From Comamonas sp. B21-038 (GTDB lineage: Bacteria > Pseudomonadota > Gammaproteobacteria > Burkholderiales > Burkholderiaceae_C), in NCBI RefSeq assembly GCF_022387135.1, contig NZ_CP092462.1, forward strand, positions 2,170,001 to 2,234,000: a stretch of DNA of 64,000 nt, in the 5' to 3' direction. Of the stretch, positions 46,438 through 54,588 are shown in pieces (the first letter of the stretch is position 1; the number at the start of each line of letters is the position of its first letter). The position numbers and the translations under genes are program-made. Under the pieces are notes generated by a model. The model was not told the DNA's origin. It did not search any database and worked only from the letters and a program-made list of their open reading frames with translations.

Positions 46438-46963
46438 GCGCGTCATACACCCGTTGGGCGTAGGCCTCCAGCAAGGCTTCACAGTGCTGCAGCCGCTCGG
46501 CCGCTGTCACGGCCAACGGTGCATCGTAGAAATCCAGCTTGCGGATCTTCTCGTACCAGGCCTGCAGTTTCTTCAGATCGGTCTCTTCTTCGTCCAGCTC
46601 GGCATAGGTGAACTTCTCGATCGCGATTTCCTTGGCGATCTCGGCCTCGAAATCCTGGCAACGGCCCAGCAGCTCGCGGTACTGGTCATCCCGGTCGGCC
46701 TTGAAGCGGGTGATGACCTTGTCCTCCTGCAAGCGGTCCAGCGCCACCGTTTCCAGCAGCACACAGTCCCCATCCATGGCCGCAATGTCATTCTCCAGCA
46801 CCTTGAGGCGGCGCACATGGTCGTCGGTCTTGGGCAACAGACATACGCCGTTTTGCAGGTATACCGCGCCGAGCGCCTTGAGGCGCCGCCATAGCGCCAT
46901 CCGCTTGGCGGTGGGTTCGGCCGGGACTTTATAAGTCAGCAGCAACCATTTGATGGAATCCAT
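46421..46963 (-). CDS. ChrB N-terminal-domain protein
   Basis: 180-aa cytosolic protein. The start KWLLLTYKVPAEPTAKRMA, then LWRRLKALGAVYLQNGVCLLP, is the ChrB N-terminal signature. The C-terminal ChrB/rhodanese-like domain is missing, so this is the short form. ChrB proteins act as chromate-responsive regulators; the short form's role is unproven. Overlaps the MFS gene downstream. Confidence 0.85.
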   Translation of the reverse strand: MDSIKWLLLTYKVPAEPTAKRMALWRRLKALGAVYLQNGVCLLPKTDDHVRRLKVLENDIAAMDGDCVLLETVALDRLQEDKVITRFKADRDDQYRELLGRCQDFEAEIAKEIAIEKFTYAELDEEETDLKKLQAWYEKIRKLDFYDAPLAVTAAERLQHCEALLEAYAQRVYDAHDENR

Positions 46964-47077
46964 TGCGCATCAAAATTTGTGACGACCGTTTCATTGTATG
47001 TTTATCAACAGATACTCTCCACGGTGCCTGATAAAGGTATAGGGCTGTTGCAGTGCGCGCGTAGCTGCGAAAGCGTT

Positions 47078-47106
47078 AAAAAAAGCCCCGCATGTGGTGC
47101 GGGGCT
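47078..47106 (-). terminator. Rho-independent terminator
   Basis: A 9-bp stem AGCCCCGCA / TGCGGGGCT with a 5-nt loop; on the minus strand it ends in seven T. It terminates the small gene at 47127-47381. Confidence 0.85.
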
Positions 47107-47126
47107 GGCAGGGCATCGGAGGCTAG

Positions 47127-47381
47127 TCAGGTATCGGATTCCGGCGCCAGATGGCCGGGCCCGACCGAGAGGCAGTCTTCTTCGAATGCGGCGACCGCGT
47201 CATCGAGCGCCTGCGTAATCCGGGCTGCCGCCTCGTCGCTGGCTGCCAGCGCGCTGTCTACGTTGAAGATGGCCGCAGCATCGGTGATGCCCGCCAGATA
47301 CGCCATCCTGAACAGCTTGCTCTGGTCAGGTGTGACGACGGTGATCTGCAGTTCCGACAAAGACTTTGCACGGGATCTCAT
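47127..47381 (-). CDS. Small hypothetical protein (84 aa)
   Basis: 84-aa protein from the ATG at 47381, preceded by a strong GGAGG site and followed by an intrinsic terminator, so it is very likely expressed. It begins MRSRAKSLSELQITVVTPD and has an Ala/Asp-rich helix (AASDEAAARITQALDDAVAA) and an acidic end. Cytosolic. I do not recognise the family. Confidence 0.6.
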   Translation of the reverse strand: MRSRAKSLSELQITVVTPDQSKLFRMAYLAGITDAAAIFNVDSALAASDEAAARITQALDDAVAAFEEDCLSVGPGHLAPESDT

Positions 47382-47595
47382 ACAGCCTCCTCTTCGGGCG
47401 CATCGCCATGACAATCAGGTCTGTGCCTCCGGCCCTCCGTCCGGCCGTTTGCAGTCATCCTGAAACTAGTGGAAACATAACATAGCTAGAGCAGCTTGTT
47501 TCACATGGCACGGCTGGGGACAGTCACTCGCGGCAACCGCCGACATTTTTTGCCCTGCGGGCCACGCAACATCAAGGCCATCGACGGAGATAACC

Positions 47596-47760
47596 ATGCC
47601 ATCCCCCACCACCCCACCGATGCTGACGATGCCCACGCGCCCCCTGGTCGCACTGGGAGGCGCCAAACCCAAACGCTATGTGCCTGCAGCATCCACCGAC
47701 GTCAGCAGGACCTTCGATAAATACCGCAGGCTGATCGCGCTGCAGAACGCCAGGAAGTAG
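47596..47760 (+). CDS. Small hypothetical protein (54 aa)
   Basis: A 54-codon frame at 47596 with a GGAGA ribosome site. The N-terminus is rich in Pro and Thr; the rest, from VALGGAKPKRYVPAASTDV to a basic helix ending ALQNARK, looks protein-like. No known family. It is followed at once by the repeated 50-bp motif. Confidence 0.45.
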   Translation: MPSPTTPPMLTMPTRPLVALGGAKPKRYVPAASTDVSRTFDKYRRLIALQNARK

Positions 47761-47761
47761 C

Positions 47762-47811
47762 GCGGATCGCCCGAGGCCGCGTTCAGCCCACGGCAGGGAG
47801 TTTTGCAGAGG
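47762..47811. repeat. 50-bp intergenic motif, copy 2
   Basis: GCGGATCGCCCGAGGCC to GGAGTTTTGCAGAGG; partner of 40305-40353. It lies directly after the 54-aa gene and before the Bug pseudogene. Confidence 0.6.
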
Positions 47812-47925
47812 GTCCCTAGGGAGCAACTAGCACGACAGTGACTAACGGGTGGTTGCTGAAGACCAGTGCCACGCCGCTGATCACATCAGCCTAAGTACGC
47901 CCCCTGGCCATGGCCAGCGTCGAGC

Positions 47926-48094
47926 GCCCGCCAAAACCAGCCCCGGGGTCCTCGCCCAACTGAATCGGGCTCTGCAAGAAGCGCTCAACGATGCCGATGC
48001 CAAGGGGCGCCTGACCACGCTAGGCGTGCGCAGCAAGGACGAGCTGGACCGCTATGGCGCGATGTTCAGCGCGATTGGTTTGAAGATTGATTGA
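47926..48094 (+). pseudogene. C-terminal remnant of a Bug binding protein
   Basis: In frame with TGA at 48092-48094, the segment APAKTSPGVLAQLNRALQEA, then DAKGRLTTLGV and a tail ending FSAIGLKID, matches the last 55 or so residues of Bug (TctC) proteins. The upstream 270 residues, signal peptide and start are missing, so this is a deletion remnant. Confidence 0.75.
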
Positions 48095-48272
48095 TTTTTT
48101 GAGGGGTCTTGCACGGAGCCAGTCGTGATGACCCCATGCAAATGCTGAGCGGCGCGCAGGATGCGGCTCGGCAGCTCCGCATTCTGGGTCCACAGCACTT
48201 CAGGACAGAACTACAATGCCAGGCCGTCCGACCTCTCCCCCAGAGAGCACGGTGTGCATCTGGAGCCCCTGT

Positions 48273-48797
48273 ATGTTGATCCGCCCTGCCCGCCTCAGAG
48301 ACGCTGCAGATTTGCCAGCCATTGAAAAGTCTGCCGCACAGCTGTATGACAATGCCGCCGGCCTGGCCTGGCTGGCAGATGGCCCCCTGATCGCGCAGGC
48401 TGAGCATGAAAGCCGCATCCTCCAGCAATCGGTATGGGTGGCCGAGGCCGATAACGGCATTCTGACCGGCTTCATCAGCACCGAGATCTTCGGCACCGAG
48501 CTTCACCTCTGGGAGCTATCCGTCCACGCGGACTGGCAGCGCAAAGGCATTGCCACCCTGCTCATCGACAGTGCTTACCGGCATGCGATCACGCAGGGTT
48601 TGAGCGCGCTGACGTTGACGACCTTCTCAGACCTCGCGTGGTGTGCGCCTGCCTATGCCAAACGGGGCTTTGAGCAGCTGCCGCAGCCGGGGCCACGCCT
48701 GCAAGACACGCTGGACGCGGAGGCCTTGCATGGGCTGCCGCCGGAGCGGCGCATCGCGATGCGGCTTCCGGTAGCCAGGGTCACTGCGCCGCGCTGA
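48273..48797 (+). CDS. GNAT-family N-acetyltransferase
   Basis: 174-aa acetyltransferase. It starts MLIRPARLRDAADLPAIEKS; the acetyl-CoA binding loop is LSVHADWQRKGIATLLIDSA and the C-terminal motif is YAKRGFEQLP. The ATG at 48273 fits the family; a frame 19 codons longer does not. Acceptor substrate unknown. It converges on the photolyase gene. Confidence 0.88.
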   Translation: MLIRPARLRDAADLPAIEKSAAQLYDNAAGLAWLADGPLIAQAEHESRILQQSVWVAEADNGILTGFISTEIFGTELHLWELSVHADWQRKGIATLLIDSAYRHAITQGLSALTLTTFSDLAWCAPAYAKRGFEQLPQPGPRLQDTLDAEALHGLPPERRIAMRLPVARVTAPR

Positions 48798-48850
48798 TCA
48801 AGAGACGGCGCGGGCCTGCGCGTTAGCGCAGTTGCAGCCAGGCTGCTCCG

Positions 48851-50308
48851 TCAATCCGGATTCTTCATGAAGTGAAACCGCATCAAGGTCCGCTCGCGTG
48901 CCCGGCCGTGGTCCACCACCGGTTGCGGGTAGTCGCGCCCCAGTTGCAGACCGCAGGCCTGCTGCTCCAGCGGCTTCATCGCCGCAGGGAAGTGGATGTA
49001 CCGGTCCGGCACCTTAGCCAGCTCGGGCAGGTAGCGGCGGATGAACTTGCCATCCGGGTCGAAGCGCTCCGACTGGGTGATGGGATTGAAGATGCGGAAC
49101 CAGGGCTGGGCATCGCAGCCGGTCGAGGCCGCCCACTGCCAGCCGCCGTTGTTCGATGCCAGGTCATAGTCATTGAGGTGCTGGGCAAAAAAGCGCTCGC
49201 CCGCGCGCCAGTCAATGCCCAGGTCCTTGGTCAAAAAGCTGGCCACCACCATGCGCAGGCGGTTGTGCATGTAGCCGGTCTGCAGCAGCTGGCGCATCGC
49301 GGCGTCCACCAGCGGGTAGCCGGTGCGCGCCTCGCACCAGGCCTGCCACAGCTCGGGTGCATCGTCCCACTGCACCTTGTCATAGATGGGACGAAACGAC
49401 TGGGTCACCACCTGCGGGTGGTGCCAAAGAATCATCGCGTAGAAGTCACGCCAGGCCAGCTCCGACAGCCAGGTCTGCGCGCCCTCGCAGCCCGTACGCG
49501 CCTGCGCCACGGCCAGCGCGGCCAGTTGGCGAATCGACACGGTGCCAAAGCGCAGATGCACCGACAGGTAGGACACGCCCTTGACCGCCGGAAAATCCCG
49601 GGCCTCCTGGTAGGCCGCCATGCGCGGCAAAAAATCCTGCAGCAGCTGCTGCGCGCCCCGGCTGCCGGTAGGTATCTTGAGCGATGCCAGATTGCTGGGC
49701 GCAAAACCCAGATCGGCGAGCGACGGTATCCCTTCGCCCTGGGGCAGCGCCGCCAGATGCCCGGCATAGCGCGCAACCGGGTAGGCCTGGCACTGGAAGG
49801 CATCGAGCTTATGCAGCCAGGCGCGCTTATAGGGGGTGAACACGCTGTAGGGATGGCCTTGCTGGGTCAGCACCTCATCGCGGTCCAGCAGCACCTGGTC
49901 CTTGTAATCGCTGAACGCAATGCCGGCGGCCTGCAGATCACCGGCCACGCGCGCATCGCGGGCGATGGCCTCGGGTTCGTAGTCGCGGTTGGTCAGCACC
50001 TCTTGCACGCCCAGGGCCTGCGCCAGCTGCACCACCTCTTGCGCAGCCGAGCCATGCCGCACCAGCAAGCCCGCGCCAGGCGTACCGCTGCCCGCTGCCA
50101 GCTGGCGCAGGTCCTCATCCAGCGCCAGCACGCTGGCATGGATAAAGTCCACCCGCCTGTCCTCGCGCGTCGGCAGCAGGTCCAGGATGTCGGTGTCAAA
50201 GACGAAGACGCAATACACCTGCTCGAAGCGGCGCAAGGCATGGTAGAGAGCGGCATGGTCGTCGCAGCGCAAATCGCGGCGCATCCATACCAGGGCGCGG
50301 CTGGCCAT
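48851..50308 (-). CDS. phrB: Deoxyribodipyrimidine photo-lyase (CPD photolyase)
   Basis: 485-aa light-driven DNA repair flavoprotein of the cryptochrome/photolyase class I family. The N-terminal antenna-binding domain starts ASRALVWMRRDLRCDDH. The FAD domain has GYPLVDAAMRQLLQTGYMHN, the CPD-type DLASNNGGWQWAASTGCDAQ, and WFRIFNP. The start at 50308 is the first ATG in good context. The protein repairs cyclobutane pyrimidine dimers. Confidence 0.93.
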   Translation of the reverse strand: MASRALVWMRRDLRCDDHAALYHALRRFEQVYCVFVFDTDILDLLPTREDRRVDFIHASVLALDEDLRQLAAGSGTPGAGLLVRHGSAAQEVVQLAQALGVQEVLTNRDYEPEAIARDARVAGDLQAAGIAFSDYKDQVLLDRDEVLTQQGHPYSVFTPYKRAWLHKLDAFQCQAYPVARYAGHLAALPQGEGIPSLADLGFAPSNLASLKIPTGSRGAQQLLQDFLPRMAAYQEARDFPAVKGVSYLSVHLRFGTVSIRQLAALAVAQARTGCEGAQTWLSELAWRDFYAMILWHHPQVVTQSFRPIYDKVQWDDAPELWQAWCEARTGYPLVDAAMRQLLQTGYMHNRLRMVVASFLTKDLGIDWRAGERFFAQHLNDYDLASNNGGWQWAASTGCDAQPWFRIFNPITQSERFDPDGKFIRRYLPELAKVPDRYIHFPAAMKPLEQQACGLQLGRDYPQPVVDHGRARERTLMRFHFMKNPD

Positions 50309-50382
50309 GGTGATCGGTTTCCTGTTCTGGCTATCTATCCGGTGATGGGGATACGGCAGCCTGCTGCTTGCCCTGCGGCTGC

Positions 50383-51135
50383 TCAGGCATGTGCATGGTA
50401 GTAAGCCAGGCAATCGTCCACCGTGCCCCGGTACTCTATTGTGCCCTGCCGCAGCACCAGCGCATGCGAGCAAAAGGACTTGAGCAGCTGCTCGTTATGG
50501 CTGGCCACCACGAGAATGCTCACCCGCGACATCAGTGCATGCAGGCGCTTTTGCGCCCGCTCCTGGAACTTGGCATCCCCGGCACCCACGACCTCGTCCA
50601 TCAGCAAAATATCGGGCGTGATCGCCGTGGCCACCGCAAAGGCGAGTTTGAGCAGCATGCCTGCAGAATAGGTACGCACGGGCATGTGCAGCCGCTCGCT
50701 CAGCTCGGTAAAGGCGCCAATCTCTTCTACCCAGTCAGCCGCCTGCCGTTTCGACAGTCCCATCACAATGCCGCGGGTAATGATGAAATCGAGGCCCGAG
50801 GCCTCCGGGTCCATGCCCAGCATGATGTCAGTCAGTGCCGAGACGCTGCCGTGCTGGCACACCTCACCCCGGACCGGCTCATACACCCCGGATAGCACCC
50901 GCAGCAACGTGGACTTGCCCGCTCCGTTGTGGCCGATGAGGCCAATGCGGTCGCCCGACTGCAGAGACAGGTTGATGCCATGCAGGGCCTGCACGGAGCG
51001 CATCGGCGCCGGCCCCGCAACACGCCTGCCACGCAGGCCGCCGAACCGCACCAGCGTATTGATGAGGCCCAGGCTTTGCGCATCAAACACAGGGAACGCA
51101 ATGTCGACATCGCGGAGCTGGATGAAGGGTTGCAT
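50383..51135 (-). CDS. Polysaccharide-export ABC transporter ATP-binding protein (Wzt/KpsT-like)
   Basis: 250-aa ATPase. Walker A is GHNGAGKSTLLRVLSG; Walker B is ILLMDEVVGAGD. The signature is the divergent RTYSAGMLLKLAFA seen in O-antigen and capsule exporters, rather than LSGGQ. No C-terminal carbohydrate-binding domain, so it resembles the short KpsT type. It pairs with the permease 28 bp upstream to export a lipid-linked polysaccharide. Confidence 0.92.
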   Translation of the reverse strand: MQPFIQLRDVDIAFPVFDAQSLGLINTLVRFGGLRGRRVAGPAPMRSVQALHGINLSLQSGDRIGLIGHNGAGKSTLLRVLSGVYEPVRGEVCQHGSVSALTDIMLGMDPEASGLDFIITRGIVMGLSKRQAADWVEEIGAFTELSERLHMPVRTYSAGMLLKLAFAVATAITPDILLMDEVVGAGDAKFQERAQKRLHALMSRVSILVVASHNEQLLKSFCSHALVLRQGTIEYRGTVDDCLAYYHAHA

Positions 51136-51163
51136 ACTGCCTCCTCGGGGTGTCTTGCAGGGC

Positions 51164-52012
51164 TTAGAGCCAGTAATTGATACGCCGGCGCGCAATTAGA
51201 TAGGTGAAGCTGCACACCACCAGCAGAAGTCCCAACACCAGCCCGGACGCCAGCCAAGTACTGGTCGGGGGCGCAGCTCCCAGCAGCGGTTGGCGCATCA
51301 GATCCAGCCAAACGGCCAGCGGATTGAGGGCGGTCAGCAACTGCGCGCGTTCGCTGCTCAGTTGGCTGGCATGCCACATCACTGGGGTCACAAAAAAGGC
51401 GATTTGCAGCACGCTGGCCACCACCATGGGCACATCACGGTAGCGCGTGGCCAGTGCCGCCAACACGGCTAACACCAATGTGGCGCTGAGCACGGTCAGG
51501 GCCAGCCCTGCCAACCAAAGCAGCCACAGCGCGCCACCCAGGTTACCGCCATACCAGAGCACCACCACGATCAGCGGCAGCTGATGCAGCAACATCAGCA
51601 GGCTGCGCCACATCACTCGGAACACAAAGCTGAACTTGGGGTAAGCGGCCTGCTTGAGGAAGGCCGCTGCATCGACATAGGTGCGACAGCCCTCATTGAA
51701 CATCGTCGTCAGAAAGCCGAAAAACACATTGCCCAGGCAGAAGTAAGGCACATAGGTCTTGGGGTTTTGGTTGAAGAGCTGTGAGCCGATCCAGCCAAAG
51801 GCAGCGGTAAATATCGCCATATTGATGGCAATCCAGGCTGGTCCGAATACAGACCGACGGTACTGCCGCAGCAAATCTTGCCAGCCCAGATGTGTCCACA
51901 GCGACCACTGCCGCAGCGACTGCGACAGGTCCTGCAGCAGCAACTGAGCCTGGTGCTGCCAGCGGCTTTCCGGAGCCTGTCGCTCTGTGGGGGGAATGCT
52001 ACGTGGGGCCAT
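51164..52012 (-). CDS. Polysaccharide-export ABC transporter permease (Wzm/KpsM-like)
   Basis: 282-aa ABC-2-type permease with about six helices. The N-terminal WTHLGWQDLLRQYRRSVFGP segment is typical for this family, and AALATRYRDVPMVVASVLQI lies in the second half. Its ATG shares a base with the stop of the upstream fusion gene (TGATG), so it is translationally coupled. Together with the ATPase it exports the polymer made by the neighbouring transferases. Confidence 0.92.
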   Translation of the reverse strand: MAPRSIPPTERQAPESRWQHQAQLLLQDLSQSLRQWSLWTHLGWQDLLRQYRRSVFGPAWIAINMAIFTAAFGWIGSQLFNQNPKTYVPYFCLGNVFFGFLTTMFNEGCRTYVDAAAFLKQAAYPKFSFVFRVMWRSLLMLLHQLPLIVVVLWYGGNLGGALWLLWLAGLALTVLSATLVLAVLAALATRYRDVPMVVASVLQIAFFVTPVMWHASQLSSERAQLLTALNPLAVWLDLMRQPLLGAAPPTSTWLASGLVLGLLLVVCSFTYLIARRRINYWL

Positions 52013-54588
52013 CAGCGTTTCGTGCGCAGCACCAGGAGCTCATACAAGTGGCGCAGTGGCGCGGTGATGCGCCATGAAGCCGATTGGTGCAGCGCCTCGA
52101 CGCTCGCATGCAAATCGACCACCTGCTGGCGCAAGCGCGCCATTTCGTGCCCGTCTCCAACGCCCTGCTCATACGCGGTTTTGAGGGCATGGTTCAATTC
52201 CAGAATCTCGTCACGCATCTGCGCCACCGCAGCGCTGGCACGCCGTACGTCTTGCGCAGCGTTGCCACCTTGCTGACAACGCGCCAGCTCGGCCTCGAGG
52301 CTGCGCGCATATTGCGTGGCCTCATCGATCATCGCTTGGCGCTCGTCATTGGTCGCCAGCAGGTCCTGGGCATAGCGCTCTGCATTGTCGAATCGCTCAG
52401 TCTGCGCGGCCAAGTCCGCCTGCAGCTGTTGCACGTAGGCATCGGGCGCACTGACTTGCGAGCCATACACCACCGGAAAATGCGTCCCGGTCAGCAGGTT
52501 GCGCGTGCGCGCATCCATGCAGCACATCGTGAAGGCGCGCCGGGGCGTGCGCGACGTATTGAGGCCCGAGCGGTGGATCAGCCAGTTGTGCATCAGCAGC
52601 GCATGCCCGGCTTTCACCTCCAGCGGCACTGTCAATTCGGGTGGGCAATGCGCGCGCACCGCGTCTTCGGTCAAGGTGCTGCCCTGCGTGCTGAGCAAGC
52701 CCAGCCGGTGCGATCCCCGGACCGCATCCATGCAACCATTGGAGGTATTGGCATCGTCCAGCGCGACCCAGATGGTGACCAAGGGGTCACGGTCCAGCTG
52801 CCAGACGGCGCCGCCATCCTGGTGCCAGGGCAGCAATGTGCCATGGCCGGCAGGCTTGTTCATCACCATCGCCCGGAAGATCGATACCGCCGCATGCGCG
52901 CCATACATGCCTGCGCAGATGGTCCTGAAGACCGGCTGCTCGATCAGCTTTGCGTACAGCGGGTCATGCTCCAGCCCCTGGATCTTGCGGTAACGAAGTG
53001 TGCCTTCGTCAAAGCGTTCGACGGCCCCGGGCAGCTCCTCGTAGGCCCCACCGGTATCGAGCTGCATCTGCACCCCCGGGTTGTACACCTCTCCCAGCGC
53101 CAGCGCATCGGCACGCTGCCGCAATGCCTCCAGCGCCTCGGGCGCAAGCACCTGGCCCAGGTGCAGATAACCGTCTTGGGCGAATTGTTGCCAGTCTGCC
53201 TCGGTAAGCATCGGAGACCTCCTGTGGAAAGCGTCGGGAGAAAGAGGCGGTGCGCTGGCCGGCGTGTCATCCACCGCAGCGGTGGACTTGCCGACAGCGA
53301 TGGAAGGAATGGGCGTTTCTAGCCTCTGGCCGGTCACCAGCAAGGTCGCCAGCGCCTGTTGCCTGCGCGCTTCGTCTTCGGCCAGCAACCGGCCTTGCGC
53401 GGCCAGGTGGGCCTGCCAGGCTTGGCGGCCCTGCCACAACGCGGCAAGGCGGCGGATCAGCAAGCCTTCATCCAGCTCTTGCACATTGCAGGCGGCATGG
53501 GCGCTGCCGTGATGCTCCAAGGCGCCTCGCAGTTTGGTGCGGGTGTACTGGTCGCTCCAGACACCCAGACAAGGCTTGGCAGCCGCCAGGCCAAACACCA
53601 GCGGGTGGTAGCGCGAGCTGATCACCAGATGGGCCTGTGCGGTGAGCCATGCCACCTGCTCCGGCAACATCACAGGCAGCAGAAGCATGGGGGTATGACG
53701 CATGCGCTCCGCCAGCGCCCGACCCATATCCTCATCGGACCAGGGCGCGCCATGGGCTGCATCTGCCCTTGCATGGGGGATGAACACCGGGCTACAGCCG
53801 GTCAACCGCGCCGCCTGCTCCAGCTGCTGGGCGAGGCTGTCGAGTAAGCGATCGTTGCGGCTCAGATCGCAAAGTGGATGAAAACTCAGCGCCATCCAGG
53901 GCCGGTCCAACGCAAAGGGCTGCGGCAGATAGCCATCGCGAATGGGCTGCTGCCAAAGTCCATGGGCATCATCCAGCTGCAGAGACAGCCGGCTGGCATC
54001 CACGCCCAGCGCCAGCGCCAATTGGTAGCTGGGCTGCTCTCGCACCCCGACCCACGTAGCCATCGCCAGCAGCTCGGCCAGCATGGCGCGGTGGCGGTCG
54101 GTCAGCTCCGGGCCGAGGGTCTGGCCCAGGACCACGACGGGCGCACCAAGGCGCTGTGCATGGCGCGCCAAGGCCAGGCGTTCGTACAAAAAAGCCGGCC
54201 AGGTGCTGCGCAGGTTGCCACCACCGGAGATGAGCAGGCCATCCTGCGCATTACGCAAAGCTTCCATCGCGGCGGGCCTGCGCTGCGTCCAATGGGCATG
54301 CGAAGCTGCGCAGAGCTGCGCCAGCAAGGCTTCGCGCTCGGCCTCATCCGCGCAATCGGCAAAGCCCAGGCGCGGCACGGCAGCGATGCCATAGGTGGCC
54401 GCCGTGAATGCCGGATCCCGGGAGACGGCTATGCGCTGCGCTTGCGGGCACAGGCGCTGCAGGAGTTGCAGATTGGCTGCAAACATGGCCTCGTCACCAA
54501 CATGGAACTGCGCCGCGCCGCCGATATCACCAACGACGAGCCAGCGCCGCATCATGGTCGCTGCTGGGGTGCTGGCCGGTTTGGTCAT
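52012..54588 (-). CDS. Polysaccharide pyruvyltransferase / PhyH dioxygenase fusion
   Basis: 858-aa cytosolic protein. Residues 12-410 form a polysaccharide pyruvyltransferase domain (LVVGDIGGAAQFHVGDEAMF, LISGGGNLRS, VISSRYHPLVFGLAAAKP). Residues 460-720 form a phytanoyl-CoA dioxygenase-like Fe(II)/2-oxoglutarate domain with WHQDGGAVWQ (metal H-x-D) and NWLIHRSGLNTSR (distal His and Arg). Residues 735-858 are coiled coil. It overlaps both neighbours by a few bases. Fusion of these activities in one chain is unusual; it may modify the exported glycan twice. Confidence 0.85.
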   Translation of the reverse strand: MTKPASTPAATMMRRWLVVGDIGGAAQFHVGDEAMFAANLQLLQRLCPQAQRIAVSRDPAFTAATYGIAAVPRLGFADCADEAEREALLAQLCAASHAHWTQRRPAAMEALRNAQDGLLISGGGNLRSTWPAFLYERLALARHAQRLGAPVVVLGQTLGPELTDRHRAMLAELLAMATWVGVREQPSYQLALALGVDASRLSLQLDDAHGLWQQPIRDGYLPQPFALDRPWMALSFHPLCDLSRNDRLLDSLAQQLEQAARLTGCSPVFIPHARADAAHGAPWSDEDMGRALAERMRHTPMLLLPVMLPEQVAWLTAQAHLVISSRYHPLVFGLAAAKPCLGVWSDQYTRTKLRGALEHHGSAHAACNVQELDEGLLIRRLAALWQGRQAWQAHLAAQGRLLAEDEARRQQALATLLVTGQRLETPIPSIAVGKSTAAVDDTPASAPPLSPDAFHRRSPMLTEADWQQFAQDGYLHLGQVLAPEALEALRQRADALALGEVYNPGVQMQLDTGGAYEELPGAVERFDEGTLRYRKIQGLEHDPLYAKLIEQPVFRTICAGMYGAHAAVSIFRAMVMNKPAGHGTLLPWHQDGGAVWQLDRDPLVTIWVALDDANTSNGCMDAVRGSHRLGLLSTQGSTLTEDAVRAHCPPELTVPLEVKAGHALLMHNWLIHRSGLNTSRTPRRAFTMCCMDARTRNLLTGTHFPVVYGSQVSAPDAYVQQLQADLAAQTERFDNAERYAQDLLATNDERQAMIDEATQYARSLEAELARCQQGGNAAQDVRRASAAVAQMRDEILELNHALKTAYEQGVGDGHEMARLRQQVVDLHASVEALHQSASWRITAPLRHLYELLVLRTKR

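Noticed and set aside
49357-49584. Shadow open frames within the photolyase and other GC-rich genes
   Set aside because: Long frames on the opposite strand are expected in high-GC coding DNA; none has a start, ribosome site and family pattern better than the real gene.
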